Shown piece by piece: positions 1 to 5,692 of a stretch of 6,121 bases of DNA. Under the pieces are notes generated by a model, which saw nothing but the letters and a program-made list of their open reading frames with translations, ran no database searches and was not told the DNA's origin. The stretch spans positions 1 to 6,121 of the forward strand of contig DIVA01000103.1 of assembly GCA_002435705.1 (NCBI GenBank), read 5' to 3'. The position numbers and the translations under genes were made by a program. Origin of the DNA: Bacteriovoracaceae bacterium UBA6144. Lineage in GTDB: Bacteria; Bdellovibrionota; Bacteriovoracia; Bacteriovoracales; Bacteriovoracaceae. How positions within the stretch are numbered: position 1 is the stretch's first letter; every line of letters starts with the position of its first letter.

Positions 1-160
1 CATAGTTAACCAAAATGATAGTTAACTAAGTTAACGAAGGACAGGGGTTTTTCTTAAACTATCCTTAAACACTAGCTACATAACGCATACGGTAATCCAA
101 AATCACTGCGTGTCATTGAAGGAATCTCAGATTAGAATTTCAACAGACTAAGGAGCTCTT
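1..160 (+). promoter_or_regulatory. Repeat-rich leader upstream of the nitrilase gene
   Basis: No open frame of useful length crosses this stretch; stops close all frames on both strands within the first ~30 bases. It holds three GTTAAC palindromes (5-10, 21-26, 30-35). The last two form a 15-bp dyad, GTTAAC-TAA-GTTAAC, and ATAGTTAAC repeats directly at 2-10 and 18-26. Further in, CTTAAAC occurs twice (53-59 and 64-70), exactly 11 bp apart, about one helical turn, the spacing used by many OmpR/PhoB-type response regulators. A good SD (AAGGAG, 150-155) ends the region. I see no sigma70-type promoter I would defend. The regulatory role is inferred from repeat density. Confidence 0.45.
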
Positions 161-1045
161 ATGAAAAGCCAAGAAAATGTGAGAGTTTGTGCCATCAATT
201 TTGATCAAAAAAAATTTCACTCCTTTCAGGAGTTTAAAAATAAAATTGAATATTTCCTGCAAGCGGCTGCTGATTATCAGTGTGACTTTATTTTATTCCC
301 TGAATTTGTCACGATGCCTCTCCTCTCCATCGATGACAAACGACTCTCTGCCTCGGAAAGTCTCGCGCGCCTGAGTGATTATACCCAGCCCTATTTGGAG
401 TTGATGAAAGAGGGAGCCCAGAAATTCAACCTGAACATCATTGGAGGAACTCACCTCATTGCCAATGCCGACGGCAGAATGCAAAACATCGCCTTCACTT
501 TTTTAAGAGACGGCACTGTTCACAGCCAAGCGAAGATCCATCCCACTCCTTCGGAAGTTGATGTCTGGCAAGTGGTGGGTGGTGATGAACTCCCCGTCAT
601 CCAAACCGACTGTGGGCCCATTGGAGTTCAGGTTTGTTATGATTCAGAATTTCCAGAACTCACTCGCCATCAGATTGATCAGGGAGCAAAAATTATTTTT
701 GTCCCCTACTCAACGGATACGCGCCACGGACATCTGCGGGTGCGCCACTGCTGCCAGGCCCGCACCATTGAGAACCAGTGCTACTTTGTGCTTTCTGGTA
801 ACATTGGAAATTTGCCCAAGGTTCATAACATGGATATTAACTATGCTCAAAGCTGTGTGCTGACGCCCTGTGATTTTCCTTTTGCCCGTGATGGGGTGGC
901 TGCGGATACGGAAGCCAATATTGAAATGATCGCCATCGCCGACTTAAACCTAGCAACGCTTGATCGTGCCCGCACCAGTGGCACAGTGAGAAACCTCAAG
1001 GATCGCAGGCTTGATCTTTATAGTGTGAACTGGAAGAGCAAATGA
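161..1045 (+). CDS. Carbon-nitrogen hydrolase, Rim1-like nitrilase superfamily, stand-alone
   Basis: A 294-residue cytoplasmic amidohydrolase of the nitrilase superfamily. The catalytic triad is visible in order: Glu48 in FPEF, Lys125 in AKIHP, and Cys159 in VCYDSEFPE as the nucleophile. An extra glutamate at 132 lies where nitrilases often carry a second structural or catalytic acid. The block at 181-210 (VPYSTDTRHGHLRVRHCCQA, then RTIENQCY) is typical of the subgroup whose members are often fused to an N-terminal RimI-type GNAT acetyltransferase. That domain is absent here and the protein begins directly with the hydrolase fold. Family members hydrolyse amides or nitriles of small molecules; the substrate of this subgroup is not established. 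The ATG is chosen because AAGGAG sits 5 bases upstream and because the N-terminus leads into the first strand of the fold. Its stop overlaps the start of the next gene (ATGA), so the two are probably co-translated. Confidence 0.9.
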   Translation: MKSQENVRVCAINFDQKKFHSFQEFKNKIEYFLQAAADYQCDFILFPEFVTMPLLSIDDKRLSASESLARLSDYTQPYLELMKEGAQKFNLNIIGGTHLIANADGRMQNIAFTFLRDGTVHSQAKIHPTPSEVDVWQVVGGDELPVIQTDCGPIGVQVCYDSEFPELTRHQIDQGAKIIFVPYSTDTRHGHLRVRHCCQARTIENQCYFVLSGNIGNLPKVHNMDINYAQSCVLTPCDFPFARDGVAADTEANIEMIAIADLNLATLDRARTSGTVRNLKDRRLDLYSVNWKSK

Positions 1046-1470
1046 GCTTTGACCCGGCTTGGAATCAATTTGGCCTCTACTACATCCCCAGCGAAAACGA
1101 GTATACGGCGTTTTTTTTAAAACGAAGCTGGGGCAACTATCTCTTTTTCCCTCACCCCGAAGTGGACAAGATGTATCCCTTTATTCTGGCCAGCGGGGGA
1201 ATTTACAAAGTCTTTGACACCCAACTTCCTTACCCCTTCTACAATAAGCAACTCTTTGATAAATTCGGGGCCCCCACCATTGGGGTGCAAAAAGAGTTTC
1301 ATGAAGATTTTTTAATAGAAAGCTATCCGGGCGACTACTTTGATGTAGACCTGAAAATTGAAGGCAATGACTTTCGACTGATGCTTAAAAAGGGCTTATT
1401 CACATTCACCGATGGGCCCGCCGTGACGAGCGGTACTGAGGGAGTTCATCTCTTTCGCCTGAATAAATAA
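1042..1470 (+). CDS. Hypothetical aromatic-rich protein coupled to the nitrilase
   Basis: A 142-residue protein that I do not recognise. It has no signal peptide, no convincing membrane segment and no cysteine. About 21% of residues are aromatic (18 Phe, 10 Tyr, 2 Trp), spread evenly. Short alternating hydrophobic/polar stretches (e.g. 98-122) suggest a small beta-rich globular domain. The start overlaps the nitrilase stop in an ATGA arrangement, with a weak purine-rich GGAAGAG (1032-1038) upstream, so translational coupling is likely and a shared role with the hydrolase is reasonable. It could be a substrate-binding or accessory subunit, but nothing in the sequence proves this. Codons 24-27 contain a T8-A4 run that includes the slippery heptamer T TTA AAA. 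The frame stays open to a TAA at 1468-1470. That it is a real gene is fairly secure because of the tight overlap and sensible composition; its function is unknown. Confidence 0.75.
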   Translation: MSFDPAWNQFGLYYIPSENEYTAFFLKRSWGNYLFFPHPEVDKMYPFILASGGIYKVFDTQLPYPFYNKQLFDKFGAPTIGVQKEFHEDFLIESYPGDYFDVDLKIEGNDFRLMLKKGLFTFTDGPAVTSGTEGVHLFRLNK

Positions 1471-1493
1471 AAGTGAATTTGTCGGAAATATTC

Positions 1494-1531
1494 TTTAAGC
1501 AGAAATTTATAAAAATGTCATAATCAGCCTT
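1494..1531 (+). promoter_or_regulatory. Possible promoter for a leaderless MFS transcript
   Basis: The 61-bp gap before the MFS gene is AT-rich and has no SD. CATAAT at 1519-1524 matches the -10 consensus at five of six positions. TTTAAG at 1495-1500 is a poor -35 about 18 bp upstream. Initiation 7-8 bp after the -10 would fall on or next to the GTG at 1532, giving a leaderless mRNA. This is inference from spacing only. Confidence 0.25.
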
Positions 1532-2872
1532 GTGAGCATTAAAACCAAACTGCTAGTGACTAAAACCCATATCAAAGCTTCTTTTCGAGACGCTGTTTAC
1601 ACCAATCTCAATATCGGAATGGCGGAAAACTATTTCTGCGCCTTCTTGCTCGCCCTTGGAATCTCGGAAGTCGTCGCCGGCTTCTCGGGAGTCTTGGCGG
1701 CTTTCATCGGTGTGTGTTTTCAGCTCCTCAGTATCAGATCTTTTTTTCTGCGCTGGACGCTCAAGCGGCGTGTGCTTTTTTTCTTAGGCCTGCAATCCAT
1801 CAGTCTCATCCCCTTGATGCTCATGGGTTGGTTTAAATACAACTCGGCGATCTTGGCGATTGGTATGCTGGGGCTTTACTGGGCCTGTCTCTTGTCGGTG
1901 AATCCACCTTGGAACCGTTTAATGGGTCACACCATTCCCACCCGCTTTCGCTTAAAGTTCTTCTCCATGCGGAATCAGTACGGTCAGTTCTCTGTCTTTC
2001 TGGGGCTCATTATCGGGGGTGTGGCACTGAATTGGGCCAAAGAGAAAAATATTGAGCTGCAAGTCTTCACTCTTATTTTTATCACGGGCTTTCTTCTGCG
2101 CCTTCTCTCATGGAGAGACATCAAAAAGCATCACATCGACTACCAAATTCCTCAGGGAGTCGAAGTCCGACTTCCTATGTGGGAGTTTCTCAAAAGAATT
2201 CGGAGCACGGATCAGGGAAAACTTATCAAGTTTTTATTCTTTTTCTATATTGCCGTTCATTCTTCCTCACCCTACTTCAACCCCTACATGCTCTCGCAGC
2301 TCAAGTTGAGTTACTTGAGTTACATGGGTGTGATTGCAATTAGTTTTTTTGGTCGCGTCTTCATGTTCCGCTTTCTGCAAAAAAAGGCAAAGTCTCGTCA
2401 TATTAACAATCTTTTGGTGTTGGCCTCATTTGGCATCGCCACGACTCCACTCTTATGGAATATCTCTCAAAGCTACTACTGGATCCTCTTCATTGAGCTT
2501 CTCTCCGGCTGCTACTGGGCGGGCTTCGAACTCTCCACCATCCTGCTTTTTTATCAAAAGATTGAAGACCACGAACGCACGAGTGTGATGAGCTACATTA
2601 CCTTTTTTAACATCACTGGGATGGTGATCGGGTCACTGAGTGGAGCACTCATGATGAAATTCATGCCAGCGGAATGGGACTCTTATCTCGCTCTCTTTAT
2701 GATTTCAACTTTCCTGCGGGCCAGTGTGGTGTTTCTCACTCCCCACATCAGTTTCAAGGGATCCATCCCAAGATTCATCAGCTTTAACCGCGTCTTTCTC
2801 ACACGCTCGCCTTACGGGGCACTGACCAGACCGATCGTGGATAAAATTAAAGAAGAAAAAACTGAAATCTAA
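1532..2872 (+). CDS. MFS-type membrane transporter, substrate unknown
   Basis: A 446-residue inner-membrane protein with about twelve hydrophobic segments, roughly at 32-50, 51-69, 80-99, 105-124, 150-168, 176-192, 232-250, 262-280, 291-309, 315-340, 355-375 and 384-402. A basic cytoplasmic loop (195-232) joins the two six-helix halves, as in the major facilitator superfamily. Between helices 4 and 5 it has W127, M131, IP 135-136, R138, R140, F144 and R147. This resembles the W..L.P...RG.FF..R signature of a widespread uncharacterised MFS branch; the usual Gly after Arg is replaced. The C-terminal half carries the matching CYWAGFE...HERTSVMSY region (327-355). Substrate and direction cannot be told. 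The GTG start is taken for a full N-terminus, but there is no SD; the in-frame ATG at 1619 (residue 30) would lie at the edge of helix 1 and also lacks an SD. It ends 2 bp from the convergent lyase gene. Confidence 0.82.
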   Translation: MSIKTKLLVTKTHIKASFRDAVYTNLNIGMAENYFCAFLLALGISEVVAGFSGVLAAFIGVCFQLLSIRSFFLRWTLKRRVLFFLGLQSISLIPLMLMGWFKYNSAILAIGMLGLYWACLLSVNPPWNRLMGHTIPTRFRLKFFSMRNQYGQFSVFLGLIIGGVALNWAKEKNIELQVFTLIFITGFLLRLLSWRDIKKHHIDYQIPQGVEVRLPMWEFLKRIRSTDQGKLIKFLFFFYIAVHSSSPYFNPYMLSQLKLSYLSYMGVIAISFFGRVFMFRFLQKKAKSRHINNLLVLASFGIATTPLLWNISQSYYWILFIELLSGCYWAGFELSTILLFYQKIEDHERTSVMSYITFFNITGMVIGSLSGALMMKFMPAEWDSYLALFMISTFLRASVVFLTPHISFKGSIPRFISFNRVFLTRSPYGALTRPIVDKIKEEKTEI

Positions 2873-2874
2873 AA

Positions 2875-4350
2875 CTAGCCGCCCCAGCTCTTTTTAATTT
2901 TTTGCTTCACTATGTCCCACTCGCGCTTAACCTCGAGTAGAGAGTAGCCGAGTTTTTCAGCAAACTCTTTCAGGTTTTGTGGTTCATCACTCTGGGCCTG
3001 AGGCATCTCGCCTGAGGCGGAGTACATCTGCTGCATCATCGCGTGTACAGATTTTTTAATCATAGACCGGAATGGAATTTTGGCCATCATGCCATACATG
3101 GCCGCATTGCCCGAGGTGTTAGCCTCAGGGTGAGCTTTGACGTAAGCCACGCACTCTTTAAGATCGTTCAGATACTTCGAGACCATTTTCGTATGGGCCA
3201 TGGTCACCATGGCATGGAGGGATTCAGGGCGCTGCTGGCGATTGATGTACCAGCCTCGCTTTTCCATCTGATCGGCCAGGGCAAACACATTCACATTTGC
3301 ATCCGTTGATTCATAGGCAAAGATCAAACTATCCGGCACTCCGGAAACTTTGAGGCCAGGGATTTGATTAATTCCCTTCATCATCTTCTGCGCACTCTCA
3401 TAGGCTTCTTGCGTGTATTTCAAATAGCCTTCCTCACCTAGAGACACCAAGGCTGCCCAGGCCGCAGCGATCGCTCCACCGGGTCTCGTGCCCGGCATAC
3501 TGGGCGAGGCAAAAATCCCACCCGGCCAATTTTCAAAGACAAAAAATTGGTGCTTCATGTAGTCCATACTGCGATAAGTGATCGTACTCGCACCCTTGGC
3601 GGCATAACCATACTTATGCAAATCAGCCGAGATGCTTGTCACCCCTGGCACTCGATAATCCCAAAGAGGTAATTTATGGCCAAGTTTTTCAATCCACGGA
3701 AGCATGAAGCCACCGACGCAAGCATCGACGTGCAAAGGAAGATTTTTCTTCAGTGCCAACTCAGAGAGCTCTTCCATCGGGTCAATTACCCCTTGCGGAT
3801 ACTGAGGCGCTGAGCCTACGAGCAAGATGGTATTGCGATTGATGAGTTTTTTTACAGCTTTCACATCCACTCGGAAATCATCTCTCAGAGGTGCGTGGAC
3901 AATTTTCACATCAAAATATTTACCTGCTTTATCGAAGGCGACATGCACTGACTCAGGTACGATGACTTCAGGTTTTTTGATCCACGGCTTCAACTCACGG
4001 GCCCGATCACGATAGGTCTTGATCGCCATCATGATGCTCTCGGTTCCTCCTGAGGTCATGACTCCGACTGTTTCTTCATTGCCATGATGAAGATTGACGG
4101 TCATGCGAATAATTTCACTCTCCATTTTCTTGAGACTCTTAAACGCCATCGGGTTAAGCCCATTTTCCGACATAAAAAGACCATACGCCTCTTTCAGAAG
4201 CTTCGAGTGGTTTTGGTTGGCGTAGTAAACGAGACCCCAAGTGCGTCCTTCTTCCCAGTCAGGATCCAGACTTTTAAAACTTGCCAGTTTCTCTAAAACA
4301 GCAGCATGCTCCAGAGATGTTTTAGGAATCGCGGTGATCTCGGCTTTCAT
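2875..4350 (-). CDS. PLP-dependent sphingosine-1-phosphate lyase family enzyme
   Basis: A 491-residue fold-type I PLP enzyme of the group II decarboxylase superfamily that resembles sphingosine-1-phosphate lyase along its whole core. Visible blocks are EGRTWGLVYY (34-43; Tyr42 aligns with the conserved active-site Tyr of these lyases), TSGGTES (99-105, PLP phosphate site), SVHVAFDKAGKYF (134-146), HVDACVGGF (207-215; Asp209 for the pyridine nitrogen), SADLHKYGYAAKG (241-253; Lys246 the Schiff-base lysine and Lys252 the second conserved lysine) and ASPSMPGTRPGG (281-292). The family splits phosphorylated long-chain bases into a fatty aldehyde and phosphoethanolamine. The ER membrane anchor of the eukaryotic enzyme is missing, so a cytosolic protein is expected. 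Residues 456-491 form a charged helical tail beyond the usual core. The ATG is supported by AAGGA (4356-4360, minus strand) 5 bases upstream. A glutamate or aromatic amino-acid decarboxylase is much less likely given these motifs. Confidence 0.88.
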   Translation of the reverse strand: MKAEITAIPKTSLEHAAVLEKLASFKSLDPDWEEGRTWGLVYYANQNHSKLLKEAYGLFMSENGLNPMAFKSLKKMESEIIRMTVNLHHGNEETVGVMTSGGTESIMMAIKTYRDRARELKPWIKKPEVIVPESVHVAFDKAGKYFDVKIVHAPLRDDFRVDVKAVKKLINRNTILLVGSAPQYPQGVIDPMEELSELALKKNLPLHVDACVGGFMLPWIEKLGHKLPLWDYRVPGVTSISADLHKYGYAAKGASTITYRSMDYMKHQFFVFENWPGGIFASPSMPGTRPGGAIAAAWAALVSLGEEGYLKYTQEAYESAQKMMKGINQIPGLKVSGVPDSLIFAYESTDANVNVFALADQMEKRGWYINRQQRPESLHAMVTMAHTKMVSKYLNDLKECVAYVKAHPEANTSGNAAMYGMMAKIPFRSMIKKSVHAMMQQMYSASGEMPQAQSDEPQNLKEFAEKLGYSLLEVKREWDIVKQKIKKSWGG

Positions 4351-4362
4351 ACTAATCCTTAT

Positions 4363-4391
4363 TTGAATTTTGCCATTTTCAATTCTATCAT
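4363..4391 (+). promoter_or_regulatory. Candidate promoter for the DUF819 gene
   Basis: TTGAAT at 4363-4368 (4 of 6 to TTGACA) and TATCAT at 4386-4391 (5 of 6 to TATAAT) are separated by exactly 17 bp. Initiation near 4398 would give a leader of about 54 bases before the GTG at 4452. The -35 lies just upstream of the lyase start and the -10 overlaps the opposing candidate -10. This is consensus matching only. Confidence 0.4.
4382..4390 (-). promoter_or_regulatory. Candidate extended -10 promoter for the lyase gene
   Basis: Read on the minus strand, TGATAGAAT is an extended -10 (TG-N-TAGAAT, 5 of 6 in the hexamer). Initiation near 4375 would leave a leader of about 25 bases that includes the AAGGA SD. 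No good -35 is seen at 17 bp, which an extended -10 can tolerate. Confidence 0.35.
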
Positions 4392-4408
4392 GGTGCTAAA
4401 CTATCATG
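4385..4408. repeat. CTATCATG direct repeat between divergent genes
   Basis: The octamer CTATCATG occurs at 4385-4392 and again at 4401-4408, 16 bp apart. The first copy covers the -10 elements of both candidate promoters and the second covers their start region on the plus side. It may be an operator or a chance repeat. Confidence 0.3.
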
Positions 4409-4441
4409 CGGCAAGCTAGCTTTCCTTGCCTTATGTTAACC

Positions 4442-4446
4442 AAGGG
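4442..4446 (+). promoter_or_regulatory. SD that selects the GTG start of the DUF819 gene
   Basis: AAGGG lies 5 bases before the GTG at 4452, a usable spacing, but only 1 base before the out-of-frame ATG at 4448. It therefore favours GTG. A GTTAAC palindrome (4435-4440) directly precedes it. Confidence 0.5.
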
Positions 4447-4451
4447 TATGA

Positions 4452-5594
4452 GTGAATCTTATATATATATTAACCCTAATTCTTTTGCCTGCGCTCATCC
4501 TCGTCGTAGAAAAAAAAATTAAATGGATCAAATTAGTCGGAGCCGTTGTCGTGAGCTACTTTGTCGGCATCACGATCGGAAATCTTCTCCCCTCTCCTGC
4601 CCTCTCACAAGCGGCCACCACGCTCTCTGAGGCCAGTGTGCTCTTTGCGATTCCACTTTTGCTTTTCACCACCGATCTTAAAGCCTGGTTGCGACTGGCC
4701 CGGGCTACCGTTCACTCATTTTTACTCGTGATCATTTCCGTCATGACCATGTCGGCTTTATGTTTTTTTTATTTCCATGACTCAGTTCCAGAGGCTTCAA
4801 AAATTTCTGGCATGCTGGTGGGAGTCTTTACCGGCGGAACACCAAATATGGTGGCGATTGGGAAGGCACTGACCGTCAATGAAAATGCCTTCATTATCTT
4901 AAATGCAGCCGATCTGATCGTGAGTGGTCTATTGTTGTTTGTTTTAATGAGTGTGGGTCCTAAAATCTATGGACTCATCCTGAAGCCCTTTTCCTCCAAT
5001 CTGGCTTTAGAAATCGATGAAGCAAAAATTGAAAAACACTACCAAGAAGAACCTCTTAAGGAGAAAGTCCTCGAGATGCTCACCTGTCTCGGTCTTACTA
5101 TTCTCATCGTTGGAACGGCAGTGCTTGGTTCTAAGCTTATCCTCGGAGAGTTGAGTGTGATCTTTATCATTCTCACCCTCACGGCCCTTTCGCTACTGGC
5201 ATCATTTCATCCGCGCATCCAAAAGCTTCAGGCCAGCTACCACATGGGACAGTATGCTCTTTTAATTTTTTGTGTCTCTGTGGGGAGCATGGCCCGCATT
5301 CACGATATGCTCAACACCAGTGGAGTTTATCTTATCTATTTAACCATCACACTGTTGGGAGCGATGCTCTTGCATCTAGGGCTGTGTTTTGTGTTTAAAA
5401 TAGATCGTGATACTGCACTTATTACATCTGTGGCAGGAATCTATGGTCCAGCCTTCATCGGTCCTTTTGTGAGTGTTTTAAAAAATAAAGAAGTTCTCGT
5501 CTCTGGCGTGACTTGTGGACTGGTGGGATACGCCTTAGGCACCTATTTAGGAATCGGGATGCACTATCTCTTGATCTTCTTCACAACTGTGTAA
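4452..5594 (+). CDS. DUF819 (YjcL-like) polytopic membrane protein
   Basis: A 380-residue inner-membrane protein with about ten hydrophobic segments, roughly at 2-19, 25-46, 60-74, 86-108, 118-136, 147-168, 209-229, 234-251, 290-315, 325-342 and 349-378; a few may be re-entrant loops. Two glycine-rich signatures place it in the DUF819 family: GVFTGGTPNMVAIGKAL (124-140) and, near the C-terminus, AGIYGPAFIGP (328-338) followed by GLVGYALGTYLG (356-367). The motifs sit in opposite halves on either side of a charged cytoplasmic linker (182-208), as in transporters built from two related halves. A transport role is inferred; no substrate is known to me. GTG is preferred over the overlapping ATG at 4448, which is in another frame and ends after 24 codons. 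A (TA)5 tract lies in codons 3-6. It is divergent from the lyase gene. Confidence 0.82.
   Translation: MNLIYILTLILLPALILVVEKKIKWIKLVGAVVVSYFVGITIGNLLPSPALSQAATTLSEASVLFAIPLLLFTTDLKAWLRLARATVHSFLLVIISVMTMSALCFFYFHDSVPEASKISGMLVGVFTGGTPNMVAIGKALTVNENAFIILNAADLIVSGLLLFVLMSVGPKIYGLILKPFSSNLALEIDEAKIEKHYQEEPLKEKVLEMLTCLGLTILIVGTAVLGSKLILGELSVIFIILTLTALSLLASFHPRIQKLQASYHMGQYALLIFCVSVGSMARIHDMLNTSGVYLIYLTITLLGAMLLHLGLCFVFKIDRDTALITSVAGIYGPAFIGPFVSVLKNKEVLVSGVTCGLVGYALGTYLGIGMHYLLIFFTTV
4460..4470 (+). repeat. (TA)5 dinucleotide tract inside the DUF819 start region
   Basis: Five TA units plus a T lie 6 bases after the GTG start codon. The tract encodes the Ile-Tyr-Ile stretch of the first membrane helix. 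Adding one TA would put the ATGs at 4448 and 4433 in frame with the rest of the gene and take the GTG out of frame. Confidence 0.7.
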
Positions 5595-5692
5595 TCTGCA
5601 ACTCTTTCTTTTTTTCAATTCCTCTCTCCAGCTCGCCAGGCCATGGGAATCTCCTCCCAGCTTTACCACTCGAACTCGAAGGAGAAATTCAC
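5595..5692 (+). other. Intergenic region before the exported-protein gene
   Basis: A 98-bp gap, pyrimidine-rich at the start (T-rich at 5603-5618). I find no strong hairpin followed by a T-run, only a 4-bp GGGA/TCCC stem (5645-5658), and no convincing promoter. AAGGAG at 5679-5684 is the SD of the next gene. Confidence 0.5.

Noticed and set aside
1..3. CAT at the window edge could be the ATG of a divergent minus-strand gene.
   Set aside because: Only the start codon would be inside the window and no SD precedes it on that strand, so it cannot be distinguished from chance.
110..151. Short GTG-started frame in the leader before the nitrilase.
   Set aside because: Only 13 codons, no SD, and no features of a known leader peptide.
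2052..2588. Several 77-85 codon frames inside the MFS gene.
   Set aside because: All overlap the transporter in other frames, show no coding character, and are expected shadows.
2875..2912. Possible intrinsic terminator (AGC/GCT stem, then T-rich) after the MFS gene.
   Set aside because: The stem is only about three base pairs and the sequence is coding on the other strand.
3043..3309. Plus-strand open frame of 88 codons opposite the lyase gene.
   Set aside because: It lies wholly antisense to a gene with strong family motifs and encodes a His-rich low-information peptide with no SD.
5595..5660. Possible terminator after the DUF819 gene (T-rich run and GGGA/TCCC stem).
   Set aside because: The T-run precedes the stem, and the CACA/TGTG pairing before the T-run leaves a two-base loop, so neither is credible.
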